Source of the DNA: Membranipora membranacea
Taxonomy: Eukaryota; Bryozoa; Gymnolaemata; Cheilostomatida; Membraniporidae
DNA length: 64,000 nt
Reading direction: 5' to 3'
Assembly (NCBI GenBank): GCA_914767715.1
Contig: OU612071.1
Location: forward strand, 28,209,681-28,273,680
Shown: piece by piece, positions 1-11,112 of the stretch
How positions within the stretch are numbered: position 1 is the first letter of the stretch
Layout: every line of letters starts with the position of its first letter
The notes under the pieces: model-generated
The model's database searches: none
Told to the model about the DNA's origin: nothing
What the model saw: the letters and a program-made list of their open reading frames with translations, nothing else
Made by a program: the position numbers and the translations under genes

Positions 1-3000
1 AAACATGCAGGCAACCTTGAGGTGAGTGAATCGCTGACCGCTCGATCTATCAGAGATTGACTATTGATTTGGATAATGTAGTTTGCCATGTTTAAGTAAT
101 GTCTTCACCCATCACAGTTTCAGATTTGCTTTCAGGCCGTTTTGATCAGAGATGCTAGATTAAACTTTGTTTTATGGTAGGCTTGAGTTCAATTGGTCCC
201 TTAGACCTGAACCCAGGTTGATTTGAGTTACATTGGTCAGCCCCTTCCCCAAGACAAGACTCAATTATAACCTTTTTGTTCTGAGTTAGTGTCCTCTTGC
301 TAATCTACAGGCAGGACACTGCCACAGAGCCATGTTTTTACTAATGTTTATCTTATTGTCACCTTAACAGGACCAACATAAGTACAGTAAACACTGTTAC
401 TTCAGAGCCATATCCCCACCGCAGCTCATCAGCAGAACTCCTCGTCTTAACATGGCTAAACTTTATCAGCCTACATTCTACCAGCACACCGCTCCTGGGG
501 ACTCTGACGACTCTGTGTCTGACTCTAAACCTCATCTACAACCTCCGGAGGTCATCAATACTAGTGTAGCAGCTGGTGATGTCAGCAATGCTCGTGTAGC
601 GGCTGGTGATGTCAGCAATACTGGCTGTGCTAGAACTTGTGATGTCAGCAATACTAGTGTAGCGGCTGGTGATGTCATCAATACTAGTGTAGCGGCTGGT
701 GATGTCAGCAATACTGGCTGTGCTAGAACTTGTGATGAGGTGATTAATATGCGTGCTGATGTCATTGCTGGATCAGAATGCGAGGAACCAGAGCTAGATT
801 GGAGGTTTGTTAGTAAATTTTCTCACTTGCCACATTTTACCGTGATTACTTGTTGGTGAATATTAGTTATACTTGATTTAATGTCTCTACAAGCCAACCC
901 CTTTGAGAGCGGTATAGTAAACTAACTTCTATCCCTCAAAATGGGTGACTTGTAGAGAATTTGAAAGATCATTTGAAGCTAGACAGAAATCCACTGTCGG
1001 GTAAAATTACATGGCCCCCTCACATTGGGGCTCGAGCACAATGCATGTTGATGTAGCCTTTCTGTATGCATATTTATTATTGTATGTTTTACAGTAGTAG
1101 AGATGAAGTTACTATCTGTATTTATTATTCTGGGTTTTACAGTAGTAGAGATGACGTTACGTTCGGTGAGATGTCATGTCTAACGGATAGTTTATTTAAC
1201 CTGATATCGTCTGATGATGTCAGAGTTATTAGTAACCTCTCACTGGATCAGTCAGACTTCCCTGATCTCATACACTTCTCTGATACCGAGGAGGAGGAGG
1301 AGGAGGACGCTGACTCAGATAATACTGTATGTAGTCAGAGCATCACTGGAGCTGACGCTGCTGAGCAGGTACTACAGAAGGGTGGGATATGTGTAGGCAA
1401 TGTGTAGGCAATGTGTGTCGGCTCTGATTAGATGTTGGATGGAAGGTAACAACCAATCAGAGCAAACAGCCTATCAGATCCAACAACCATGGAGCCAACT
1501 TATCTGTTAGTCTACGTTCTCAGGTTTTAGAGATGATTTGAGCATCTTGTGGGTAAATTATAAATTTAATAGCGACACAATATGATCAAGTTTCTCAGCC
1601 TCTTTCACAAACCTCTCGGAGAAGTTGGAGTATCTTGACAGTAGGGTACCATAACTTTGCCCCATTTGACATCGAGGCTGATAAAGCCAAGTTGTTTCAT
1701 TGTTAAATATTTTTTTTAAATATTCAAAATTATAATCCACTGGTTATGAATTACTTCCACTATTTAACTTCCTGAAGTTTTTCATGAAAAGGCAATATGT
1801 AAGTCAAGTAAGTCAAATAAGTAAGGAAATTTTTCTTACAAATCGGTTATTCCTTGGTTATTTTTAACGAGTTCAGTTCCAATGAGTACCAAACCATTTA
1901 TACATGTGTGTGTAGATAATAAGTATGTTTAACTAGGACCTCAGGCCTTCACTGTCTCCAACCATCTCTAATATCCTTGTTGTGTTGATATCAGAAGGAT
2001 ACCGTGGAGTATAGGAGGAGTACACTCAGGCATCAGAGATCATCATCTTACGCTACAGCCATCAATCAGTCCTGTGATTCACACGACTCAGTGCTGGATC
2101 AGCTGAGAGCTGCTGCAGAGGCATCACAGAGCAGGAGGGGGGTAACTCCTAATCGTACAGACGGATCTAAAGGTAATGTATATCCTATGTCCCTCTGGTA
2201 ATCCTGACATTGTGGTGTTTCAATACTCTTCATTTGTGCGTGTATGATTCATTCGGAGAAGTTGTACCCGAATTATCGTATAGCTAATTATGTGGACTCA
2301 GTGATGACAAAATAATATATCGATTACAATGTTCTCGTGGCTATCCTTGTCTCTTGTGTTGTCCGTTGGTCCAGTCACTTGCCATTACTAATATGCACAG
2401 CTAAGCATTGTCTATAGTTAATTCATATGTCTATGTACCTGGCCTATATTTTAGATGCAGTAGACCTCTCACATCTCAGAGCCCCTGAAGTTGACACAAA
2501 CATTTTCTTGCCTACTATAGTCAAAGAAGAAGCTGCTACGCTGACCAGAAAGCCAACTATCATAACTGACTGTGAGACAGCCAATCAGAAGCTGAGATCA
2601 CGTAATGCTTCAGCAAGTAGAGCCAATCAGATAGTGACGCAGGCTACTGTAGAGAGGGAGGAGTGTCTGAGCAGGGTGAGAGGTACATTAGAGAGACAGA
2701 ACACAGCACCAGCTAACATCTCTACTTTCATATCTGGCGTCGGACCTGTAGACCCTCTGAGCGCTGCAGGTAAATACACACTGTCTGTGTATCGTGACGT
2801 GACATGATGTGATGTGATGTGACGTGATGTGATGTGACATGACATGATGTGACGTGACATGATGTGACGTGACATGATGTGACATGATGTGACGTGGCAT
2901 GATGTGACGTGACATGATGTGACGTGACATGATGTGACGTGGCATGATGTGACGTGACGTGACATGATGTGACGTGACATGATGTGACGTGACATGATGT

Positions 3001-3599
3001 GACGTGACATGATGTGACATTACACTTTCCAAACAGATATATCCCAACGAGATGACTTATTGAATAAGAATATCTTTGCGACCACAAACTGCTCAGAACA
3101 CATGCCAGAGAATTAAGGTGACTTGTTTACCCTAGAGGAGATAAAAGCTCACCATTTAGCGAATAATTAAACCAGCTAGTCTTTTAGCTAACTACTATTT
3201 ACTTGCCTTTTTAACATTATATAGATAGACTCCCTCCTCAGCTAACCAAAATATAGTGCAAGCTAAAATAAAGCCACGCGTAACTAGCTATACTTAGCTC
3301 TAGCTAATAATCTACTCCTCTAAGTCTAGGGTATGTCATCTCACATGCACATATATTACTGCATGTTTATACATTCATACAGATATACTTTTGTGATTTA
3401 CATACACACATATTTACACACAGGTAGTAGAAGTCCGGGTCGCCTCCGCAGACTGAAGGATCAGTCTCGATCTCAGATAGAAGGAGGGAGTTATAAACAC
3501 CCGAGGAAAGAGGGGACGAATCCTCCACAGCTTCTCAAACTTTACTCTCTAGATCTCAGCAGAGCTAACGCTACTGCCTCAAGCTCCTGTGTAAGTTGA
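1..3599 (+). CDS. 3' part of an unrecognised multi-exon gene
   Basis: I do not recognise this protein. Proposed exons: up to 21 (donor GTGAGT), 371-804, 1143-1368 (or from 1095), 1995-2172, 2455-2769 and 3424-3599. Phases agree at every junction and give about 449 residues in the window, with the N-terminus to the left. The product looks disordered: a repeated VAAGDVSNTS-type segment in the second exon, a run of seven Glu/Asp after HFSDTE in the third, then Ser/Arg/Gln-rich exons (for example SSSYATAINQSCDSHDS). No signal peptide, membrane segment or known domain is visible. The last exon can stop with TGA at 3597-3599, followed by AATAAA at 3621-3626. However, a perfect donor GTAAGT begins at 3591, six codon positions earlier, so the chain could instead be spliced onward. 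Existence of the gene is supported by splice and phase consistency; function is unknown. Confidence 0.6.
553..742 (+). repeat. Coding minisatellite in the unrecognised gene
   Basis: Inside the exon 371-804 a 30-bp unit (10 codons, NTSVAAGDVS) alternates with a 33-bp or slightly trimmed relative (NTGCARTCDVS). The order is roughly A, A', B, A, A, B, so the whole A-A-B block looks duplicated. Unit lengths are multiples of three, so the frame survives copy-number change. Confidence 0.8.
2797..3019. repeat. GTGACATGATGTGACGT minisatellite in an intron
   Basis: About 220 bp of short repeats built from GTGAC, ATGAT and GTGATGT words lie in the intron between the exons ending at 2769 and starting at 3424. 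The antisense strand is open in several frames (MSRHIMSRH, TSCHVTSCH and similar). This is a by-product of the repeat and not a gene. Confidence 0.9.
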
Positions 3600-3620
3600 T
3601 CATATCATTCTTATAATAAG

Positions 3621-3626
3621 AATAAA
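3621..3626 (+). terminator. Candidate polyadenylation signal
   Basis: AATAAA lies 22 bases after the TGA that closes the last readable exon of the upstream gene. This fits a very short 3' UTR if the gene really ends there. Confidence 0.4.
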
Positions 3627-4266
3627 TTGTCTCAAATGGAGAGAATAAACTGAAACGGCAGAAAAATATCAGGTTTCCTCAATCAGTGGTATAGATTTAG
3701 ACCGGTTTGACCGGTTTGCCTAGCAGGTTTTTCACAGTCCATGAAAATTTATTGAAAATTTCTTTGTTTCATGACTTGGTCAGTTTCAGTTGATTGGAGA
3801 CCGGTTGACTACAGAGCCGATCAGATTCGGCTTTTGTAAGTGACTTGTATGGGTCAAGTTGTCCTCTCCGAGATCGATAAAGATTGATCCAGTTTGCCTG
3901 GATTTGGACTTCCCCCCCTTCTCCGATAAGCTGATTATCAGTAGTTAGGGAGCAAACTCCATCTAGCTGAAGTTGCATTGTCCAAAGTTTAGTGGTTTCC
4001 ATCCCTCTAAGCTCAAGAAAGATTTTCCAACATTTGTCGTTACTGTTCTGACCAGTCACATCCCTGAGCTCTGGATGGGAGAAATCTCAGATCATGTTCA
4101 CGGCTGGATTCTCAGTTGGTAGTAAAACTTGTACAGCTAATAATAGATGTAGTGGTGAGAACACAACTCTGGGATATTAGCAGATACAAAAATATAATAG
4201 AATTTAAAGAACTCATAATTTGACAAAACAAGACAGCTCTTTATGTGGTCAAGGTTTGGAGTTTGC

Positions 4267-4394
4267 CATCAGATAGTGTCCCTAGGTGGATCTGGTGGCA
4301 TCAGATAGTGTCCCTAGGTGGATCTCGTGGCATCAGATAGTGTCCCTAGGTGGATCTCTTGGCATCAGATAGTGTCCCTAGGTGGATCTCCTGG
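4267..4394. repeat. Four copies of a 32-bp tandem repeat
   Basis: The unit starts CATCAGATAGTGTCCCTAGG and repeats at 4267, 4299, 4331 and 4363 with nearly no divergence except two bases near the unit end. The copies are therefore recent. Confidence 0.95.
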
Positions 4395-4896
4395 CAGAGG
4401 ACCCAACAATAGTAACTGCTAAGCGTTTCAGATGGAGTATTCATCTCTGTTTGGTCAGCAGCGTGAGAGGTATCTAAGAGTGTGCTCCCGATGGTTTTGT
4501 TAGGTCATCATACAAACGAATGTAATCAAATAAACATGGAGCAGTTGTAAGACTTCGATAATTCTGCACCTCAATGCTATCTACACTCATGGGCAAGGCT
4601 AACTCTATAACTGACCTCAATAACACTGGCAGTAGATGATGAGTAGCGTACTCAGTACTCAGTACTCAGTACACTGACTGCAGCAGACTTGTTAAATTTG
4701 TAAATCAATGTTAAATACTTAATCCTGTAACCACAGCTGCAGAACTTAACAAATCTCAGGCTTCTATCCCCAATCATCACACTATTGTTAGAGTATTGGT
4801 CATCGATTTCTGCTCAAGCCTGGTTCACAATAGCAGAAACCGCGCCTTAAAACCGTCATGCACGATTCCTATTCCTCATTTTGAGGAACCTCCCAG

Positions 4897-4926
4897 CAGG
4901 GAGGGTAGGATGCCCAACCCTCCCTG
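4897..4926. repeat. Hairpin with CAGGGAGGGT arms
   Basis: Arms CAGGGAGGGT and ACCCTCCCTG enclose a 10-base loop. A related hairpin with the same first arm lies at 19584-19615, so this may be a small dispersed element. Confidence 0.5.
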
Positions 4927-6123
4927 TTTGCATAACTCTTATGACCTTGTAGATTCAATGATGCATTGTAGCAGGGCGGTGCACCTGAAAACTAACAGCA
5001 ATTCTGAACCAGCCTTCATAGCACAGAAGATTAATCCCGAAAATTAACTTATTGACTTATTACTGTAGTTCTGGGTAATGGTAGCTTTTGTTTATAAGAT
5101 GGACAGAGTCCTTCAGCAGCTAAAGTCAAAATTATTATCCCAAGTCAAGGTGACCAGTGACAAAAAGAAATCAGAGTATGAATTGTTCTCGGCCATTGTC
5201 TAGTTGAATTGTTGAGATTGACTCTTAGCTTGTTATGGATGTGAGTATGAAGTGTTAGAGCCGACATATTACCCGACTCTCTCACTCTCTCTCTCTAATG
5301 AGCCACTTGGGGTCTAGCATCGATAAAGGCAGCAGCAGCAGCAGTAGATAACTCATGTTATAGTGGGCATCCTTAGGGAGATTTGTTGACAGAATTATTA
5401 TTATATAATAGAGGCGCTGCCTGGCTGACTGACTGCCTGATTGACTGACTATGGTCAGCATGTATTATCAACCGCTGCCTCTACTTATACAGGTAATATA
5501 CTCAGTTTTGTCTGACATAAAAAAATGTTAAAAATGAAATTTGAGAGTTAAAAGATATAAATTGTGCGTTATTGATATTCAGAGGTTTGATACTGTCAAT
5601 CATTTACCCTACGGCAGGAAAATATCTGCCTGACACGCATTTCAGAAGCGCGTTGCAGATGTTCAATTATAGTAGGGCTTCACAATAATATTTTGTTTGA
5701 TTTTGAGTTTTATTCAAATTAAAAATTGCTTCAACCTTTTGTGGGTAGACTTTTCCAAGTCTTACTGGTATCTCAATAAATTCTGGTGGAGGCTTGATTA
5801 CATAAATGTATTCAGGGAATGCATTTTTGTTTCCTTCAGCATATCGGTGACTTGGACGGCGTAAGTAGACTGAGATTTTAATTAAAGGATTGACTCCTGT
5901 TCTTCCATGAACTCTATCTGTCATTTATTTGTGTGAATCTGTGAATCTGTGAGTGCTGCTGAGCTTCCAGACAGTGAAAATTCTAATAAAATTTAATTGA
6001 TTTACTTCTGAGTAATCTCACTGTTGTCATGAATTAATGAGCGGTCAAACTGTGACCAGCTCAGACACAGAAGAAGAAGAAGTTTAACTTGTTGTTTTAA
6101 CCTTCACTTTACTGTAATAACAC

Positions 6124-6151
6124 CAGAGACTATAGATATCTATAGTCTCTG
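6124..6151. mobile_element. Tiny palindromic element, copy 1
   Basis: A perfect palindrome begins CAGAGACTATAG and ends CTATAGTCTCTG, 28 bp in all. It is flanked directly by the 7-bp repeat ATAACAC on both sides. The CAG...CTG ends resemble hAT termini, although hAT duplications are usually 8 bp. A second copy with a different flanking repeat is at 11279-11308. Confidence 0.65.
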
Positions 6152-6188
6152 ATAACACTAATCACACTAATTAACCAGAGACAGCATA

Positions 6189-6282
6189 TACCAGGCTATG
6201 TTATGCTATAGCGATGTTACACACAGTGATTCTATTCTGGGTGATGTTACACACAGTGATTCTATACTGGGTGATGTTATTG
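6189..6282. repeat. Short tandem repeat with GATGTTACACACAGTGATTC
   Basis: Two full copies and part of a third of a unit of about 31 bp. They differ by one base in the TTCTATTCTGG / TTCTATACTGG part. Confidence 0.8.
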
Positions 6283-9200
6283 AATATTGGCCGCCCGTGT
6301 ATAGACATCTAATACCATAATAACACTAAGAGAGCACACTGCTGACTGCTGCCCCAGGATACTGAATACAAGTGCTCCGCTGCTCATTCATAAATTTATA
6401 ATTGTTAACTTGTCACTTGACCGCTGCTGACGATCAGATTGAGTTGAGCTCTCGAGCTTCCGCTGCTGTCGCTGCTGTCGCTGCTGTCGGAGCTCTCGAC
6501 GACGTGCTGAGCTTGTAAGTGTCTGATTCTTTAAGAGTTATTGCTCTATTCATCGATAGATAGAAATAGCTTCAGTCATCAACTCAGTGATCATAAACTT
6601 TGTCCACCTTTTGTCTTAGTCATTATTTAGCTAGTCTTTGGTTTAATTTTTGAAGATACTGCGGCACATGGGCACTCCTCTCCTCATACAGATATTCAGC
6701 TGCATTGCAAAAAGAAAGAGGTTTTCAGTGTAGAATATTGTGGACTGGCTAGGTTTCCACCGCATATTTTATAGCTGTGTTGCTGATTGAGGAAGACAGA
6801 TTTTACTCATTTGTTTCACTCTTTGCTAGGATTAATATCACCCATAAACATTTCATCTCATAGCTTTGTTATTGTATTATCTTTGTTCCAGCATGTTATT
6901 GTAGAGAAGGGTCTTTCTTTGAATGGAAACTATTATAGTATTTTGGATTTCACTATCTTTTGTGGCTATTCTATCTGTACAGTACACTATTTACAGACTC
7001 GCTCAGTGACACAGGAATGTAAACTTCATCTGCAATTATTCTTTTGTCTAATTTTTAACACACACTCAACAAGCTATTCAAAATCGCCAGAAGCAAAAAG
7101 CTTTATAATGAGAACTGTTACAAGCTGGTGTAATTAAGCTTGTAGCTCAGGCAGGCGGACATATGGCCATGTGTGTGAGTGTGTCACAAACAGTAATTAG
7201 CAGAGTAGGCTGTCTCAGTGTTCAGTTTGAGATTCAGTTTTAAAGATGGCAAGACTTTGTGTTTGAGATTTGGATTGTGAATCAGCCATCGACAGCAGCA
7301 AAGTGAGTATACATACATGTTCATAGCAAGATGCAAGTAAGATGCAGCTGTGCCCACAGGTAATTTAGCTGTTAGATTGCTGCTCGCTCACACAGCTGGT
7401 CGAGGCAGCAATTTGATGACATCATCGGGTCAGCTGGGCAAAGTCAGCGTTGTGTGATCTCACCATCACATCTCGACCAATCAGCATCACTCTAAATGAG
7501 CTGATATCGCAGCGGTAGGCGTGAGGGGACAGCTTCACAAGATCAGTTTGTCTCTGTGGTGGTAAAGGAGGTGTTCTGTTGTTCCTATTAATAGTTTTTT
7601 TTCACTTCTATCATACTATAACAGCGTAATGTCGGCAGCAGTATTATTGTAATATATACAGCTCGGCAGCACACTGCAGCTCATGTCTCAGTAATGTGTT
7701 TATTTTAAGTCCCAGCGGAGATTAGAAATCAAATAAGGATTGATAATAATACAACTATAGATCTGAGTATACATCGCTGACAATGTCATAACGTCTCAGC
7801 GGAGAGAGGATCTCTTACAGTACCAGGGTCATCAGTCAGCTGTACCTAGTGTCACAGCGACAGATATATAACAATTATATCCACTTTTGTCAGCAGAACG
7901 GAAGCTTGTATTATTATATTGGCAACAGAGCGTTTATTGCTGCCTCACGAGGCGACGTTGTGTCGTAGATTAGCTGATATTACTGCTGAGCTGTGACAGG
8001 AGTCAGCACTATGCTGAGAGAGATACGCAAACAGGCTAAGGTAGAAATTGTAATAATAAAACCCTTCAATTTGTCGCTTCTTAAAAATAATTATTTTATC
8101 GGTAGTATTTCATCATACATGGATAGTGGTTTAAGACAAGATTGTGACTGGGTTCAAGTTCAGGACTTGACTGTCTGATCCGATGTCAATAAACTCTTTA
8201 CTTTAGGTTCTGCCTAAAGCTATCTTTGGTAATACCTTTCATTGTCCATCTGTCAGAGTTTATTTCAAGATTTAGTGGATTTCGGTATCTTAATTTGAAT
8301 GTATCGCTTCTAACCAAAAACTTAAGCATTATGTCATGCTGTCAGAGATTACTTTCCGTTACACTGATTTGGTTTCCAATATTTCAAGGAAGTAAGCAGG
8401 ATAGCTTCTTATATTTCAATTTACCGCATTGCCTCATGATTCACATCTGTACCACAGAGACATCTTGTTATAGCGATCGGCAGCTGCCAGCATGTCATTA
8501 TTGTTTATTTAACTCAATAGTCTTGAGGGATGAAGTATAATTCTTGTTTTGTATCAGATCACGTTCAGTTTTACTCCACAGGAAATGTAGATAGATTTAT
8601 ACATAAATATAGAGTATCAAGTATAGGGCTGTACACTGTATCAATTAAATATAACCATCTTAAGTGTAGTAGGGCTGTACAACAGTATCAATTATATACT
8701 ATAAGGTATCAGGTCTAACACAAACAAACTATCGATTATGACTTTTTAGCTTTGATACAGTCCGTAAGATTTGATGTTTGGTGTTGGGTAAGTTAAATTG
8801 CTTTTATTTAATTATTGATTGTTATTTTCACTCATTGAGACATAGACGATAATTATATCTGTACTGATACAGTATTGTATCTCTGTGTCTCTGTGTCAAT
8901 GACTTGGCGGAGTGAGGTATTGGGTGGAGGAAAAGTTCTCCTTTCGCACATGTATCATATCGTGGAATTTAATTTAAGCTAACATTAACCCTCCCTCTTT
9001 ACTTTATTTATGAACTCATGTAATTGTAAAATTGTAGTAGGTTACATAAAGCAAGGAGTATAATTCCTCGCATAACAATCATATAGACATAACGTTCATA
9101 AGTACATAAACTAGCTAAATTATCTCTAGCTAACATTTACTCGTTTTGGGTATGTTTAAGATATATGCGCAGCTCTATGTCAATAGTTTTAAATATGTCG

Positions 9201-11112
9201 GCGCAGCTCTACCAATCACACCAGTAGGACCCAGCAGTGTTATGTTTCAGTGCAGAGTTTTAGTTTCAGTATCAGCTTCTGATGGCCCTCACTCACTGTG
9301 TTGTTATTTTATGAGTGAATTATTCATGTATTATTGACTGATAACACTTGTACCGCACTCAGTGATGATGACACACACACTCTCTACCTCACGCTGACCC
9401 ACAGCAGCCACTAAGCTTACACACATGTTAACGGCAGCAGTCCGACAGCAGACTAAGTGTACACGCTCCTTAACGCCAGCAGACTTACTTGCGGGTTGCT
9501 GACCGGCAGCTGACCAGCACCAGACGCCCATACACACGCAGCTAACCGATATATAGAGACCTGCTGCCTGCCTGCCTCTGCCCTGCCTGCTGTAGACGAA
9601 GCTTTATGTTTTATTTATTCACCTGGTTGTGAGGGAGAGGCTGAGAGTGCAGCGACAGTATTGAGTTTCTGTCAGTGATAGTGTTCACTGTCCAGCTTAC
9701 CTGCGTCTTTTCAGTCTAGCTTGGAGTTTGGATTCTTTTTCTGCCTTCGTAAGTCTGAACTGGAAATTATTTTCAGGTTAGGTCAGCAGTATCGACATAC
9801 AGATTGGATACCTAAAGTTTATTTTGATCGATTGCTTTGTCTGTTGGTCGTTGTATCATTATTACTGGCCGTTGGGAAACCTTATTGGGTAAGGGTACAT
9901 TAGCATATTCCTGATTGTAAGATAGTCAGTGTATTTTAGCATCAGCTATGTTATGATTTATCATTTGCCTGTAAATGTATTTAGACCATTATTTAGGAAC
10001 TCACATAGAAGATGTATGAGGATGACGATAGCTGTAATGGAGGGGACTAGGTTTGCTTGTGTCGGTGTGCAAATTTACAGCTTGACTGACACAGTATTGG
10101 TTGGCGTGCGGGCGGGCGAGCGATCGTTATAGTTGTGGGCGGGTGGCTGCTATGGTTTGGGTTGGCTGTCGTCAGTAACGCTCAAGATTAAGTGATTTAA
10201 ATCACTGTGTTGTGTGTGACTGTATAATTGGTAGGATAAGCCTAAAACTGTGGACTCTTTCTCAGCCTTTCTGTTATACATAACTCTGTTATGGTATCAC
10301 TGTATATATTTGTATGCTGTCTGTCACTCTATCACTAAGAGGCTAATTCTTACTAATCAGTGTGCAATCTTAGCTCCATATCAATTAGACACAGACCCGT
10401 ACAATAGTGGACAGTCCCTCGTGGCTGAGTCTGACCAGTATATTATTTCAGTCTATCAATCTGAGACCTCGGTAAACAGAAACCCTACTATTTCTAGATA
10501 CTGTGCAACCTCAACCAATTCAATCACTTGTAACATGAGCACTGATGGTGGAAGGTGTGCAGGGACGGGACGGGGCGCCAACAGCCAATAGAAAAACCAT
10601 TAACCCTGAAGCTATCTCACGTTCTGAGCCGGCGGCGCTGTCGGACGTTTTGAAGTGTGATGAGATTTACTCAGACTAAATTAAATCACAGTTTATCTCT
10701 TGCTGCCTCTCAGCGGATCGCTGACTTACAGACAGAATAACCGCTGACTACTAATGTGATTACATTAACAAATCTCTGACAGCATTAGCGCTACTGCATT
10801 TGTAGGGTCTGTCGTGTCTAGTGTGTTTTAACGGATCAAGACCTTGAATGTGAGGGCGGCGAAAGGTCTTTAATTTGTCACAATCCGTCCTCATCAACCG
10901 CTCACTATGCTGATTAGTGCCCAACATTCAGAAGTTGTCTGGATGTCTGTTTGCGACATTCCATTCTCAACCACCGCCAAACTATTTTGATTTTCCTGAT
11001 TGCTGGTGGAATGCCATTACAAGAAACCAGAACTGAAGTTAGCACATCAATTGAATTTTGTTTATTTGAATAGACATTTACATTATAATGATTATATTTT
11101 TGTTGGTCAAAG
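6283..11112. other. Upstream region of NOS1AP, no confident coding exon
   Basis: No exon here can be tied to a recognisable protein. Several GTAAGT or GTGAGT donors follow short GC-richer stretches, for example after 6514 (preceded by repeated GCTGCTGTC) and near 7302. These could be alternative 5' non-coding exons of the NOS1AP homologue, since its start codon at 11113 may lie downstream of a spliced leader. I cannot choose among them from sequence alone. Confidence 0.4.

Larger units (their letters stand above)
3627..6120. other. Non-coding stretch between genes
   Basis: I see no supported coding exon. ORFs up to about 96 codons occur on both strands but have no splice-site support or recognisable protein pattern. 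It holds the 32-bp tandem repeat at 4267-4394, a short GTACTCA repeat near 4650, a 30-bp GC-rich hairpin at 4897-4926 and CT/CAG microsatellites near 5280 and 5330. Confidence 0.6.

Noticed and set aside
2627-3087. Three overlapping minus-strand ORFs of 119-127 codons rich in Met, Ser, His and Thr
   Set aside because: They are translations of the GTGAC/ATGAT minisatellite in three frames; no splice or protein signature.
4796-5047. 83-codon ORF upstream of NOS1AP
   Set aside because: No splice sites in suitable positions and no protein pattern; it spans a GC-rich hairpin.
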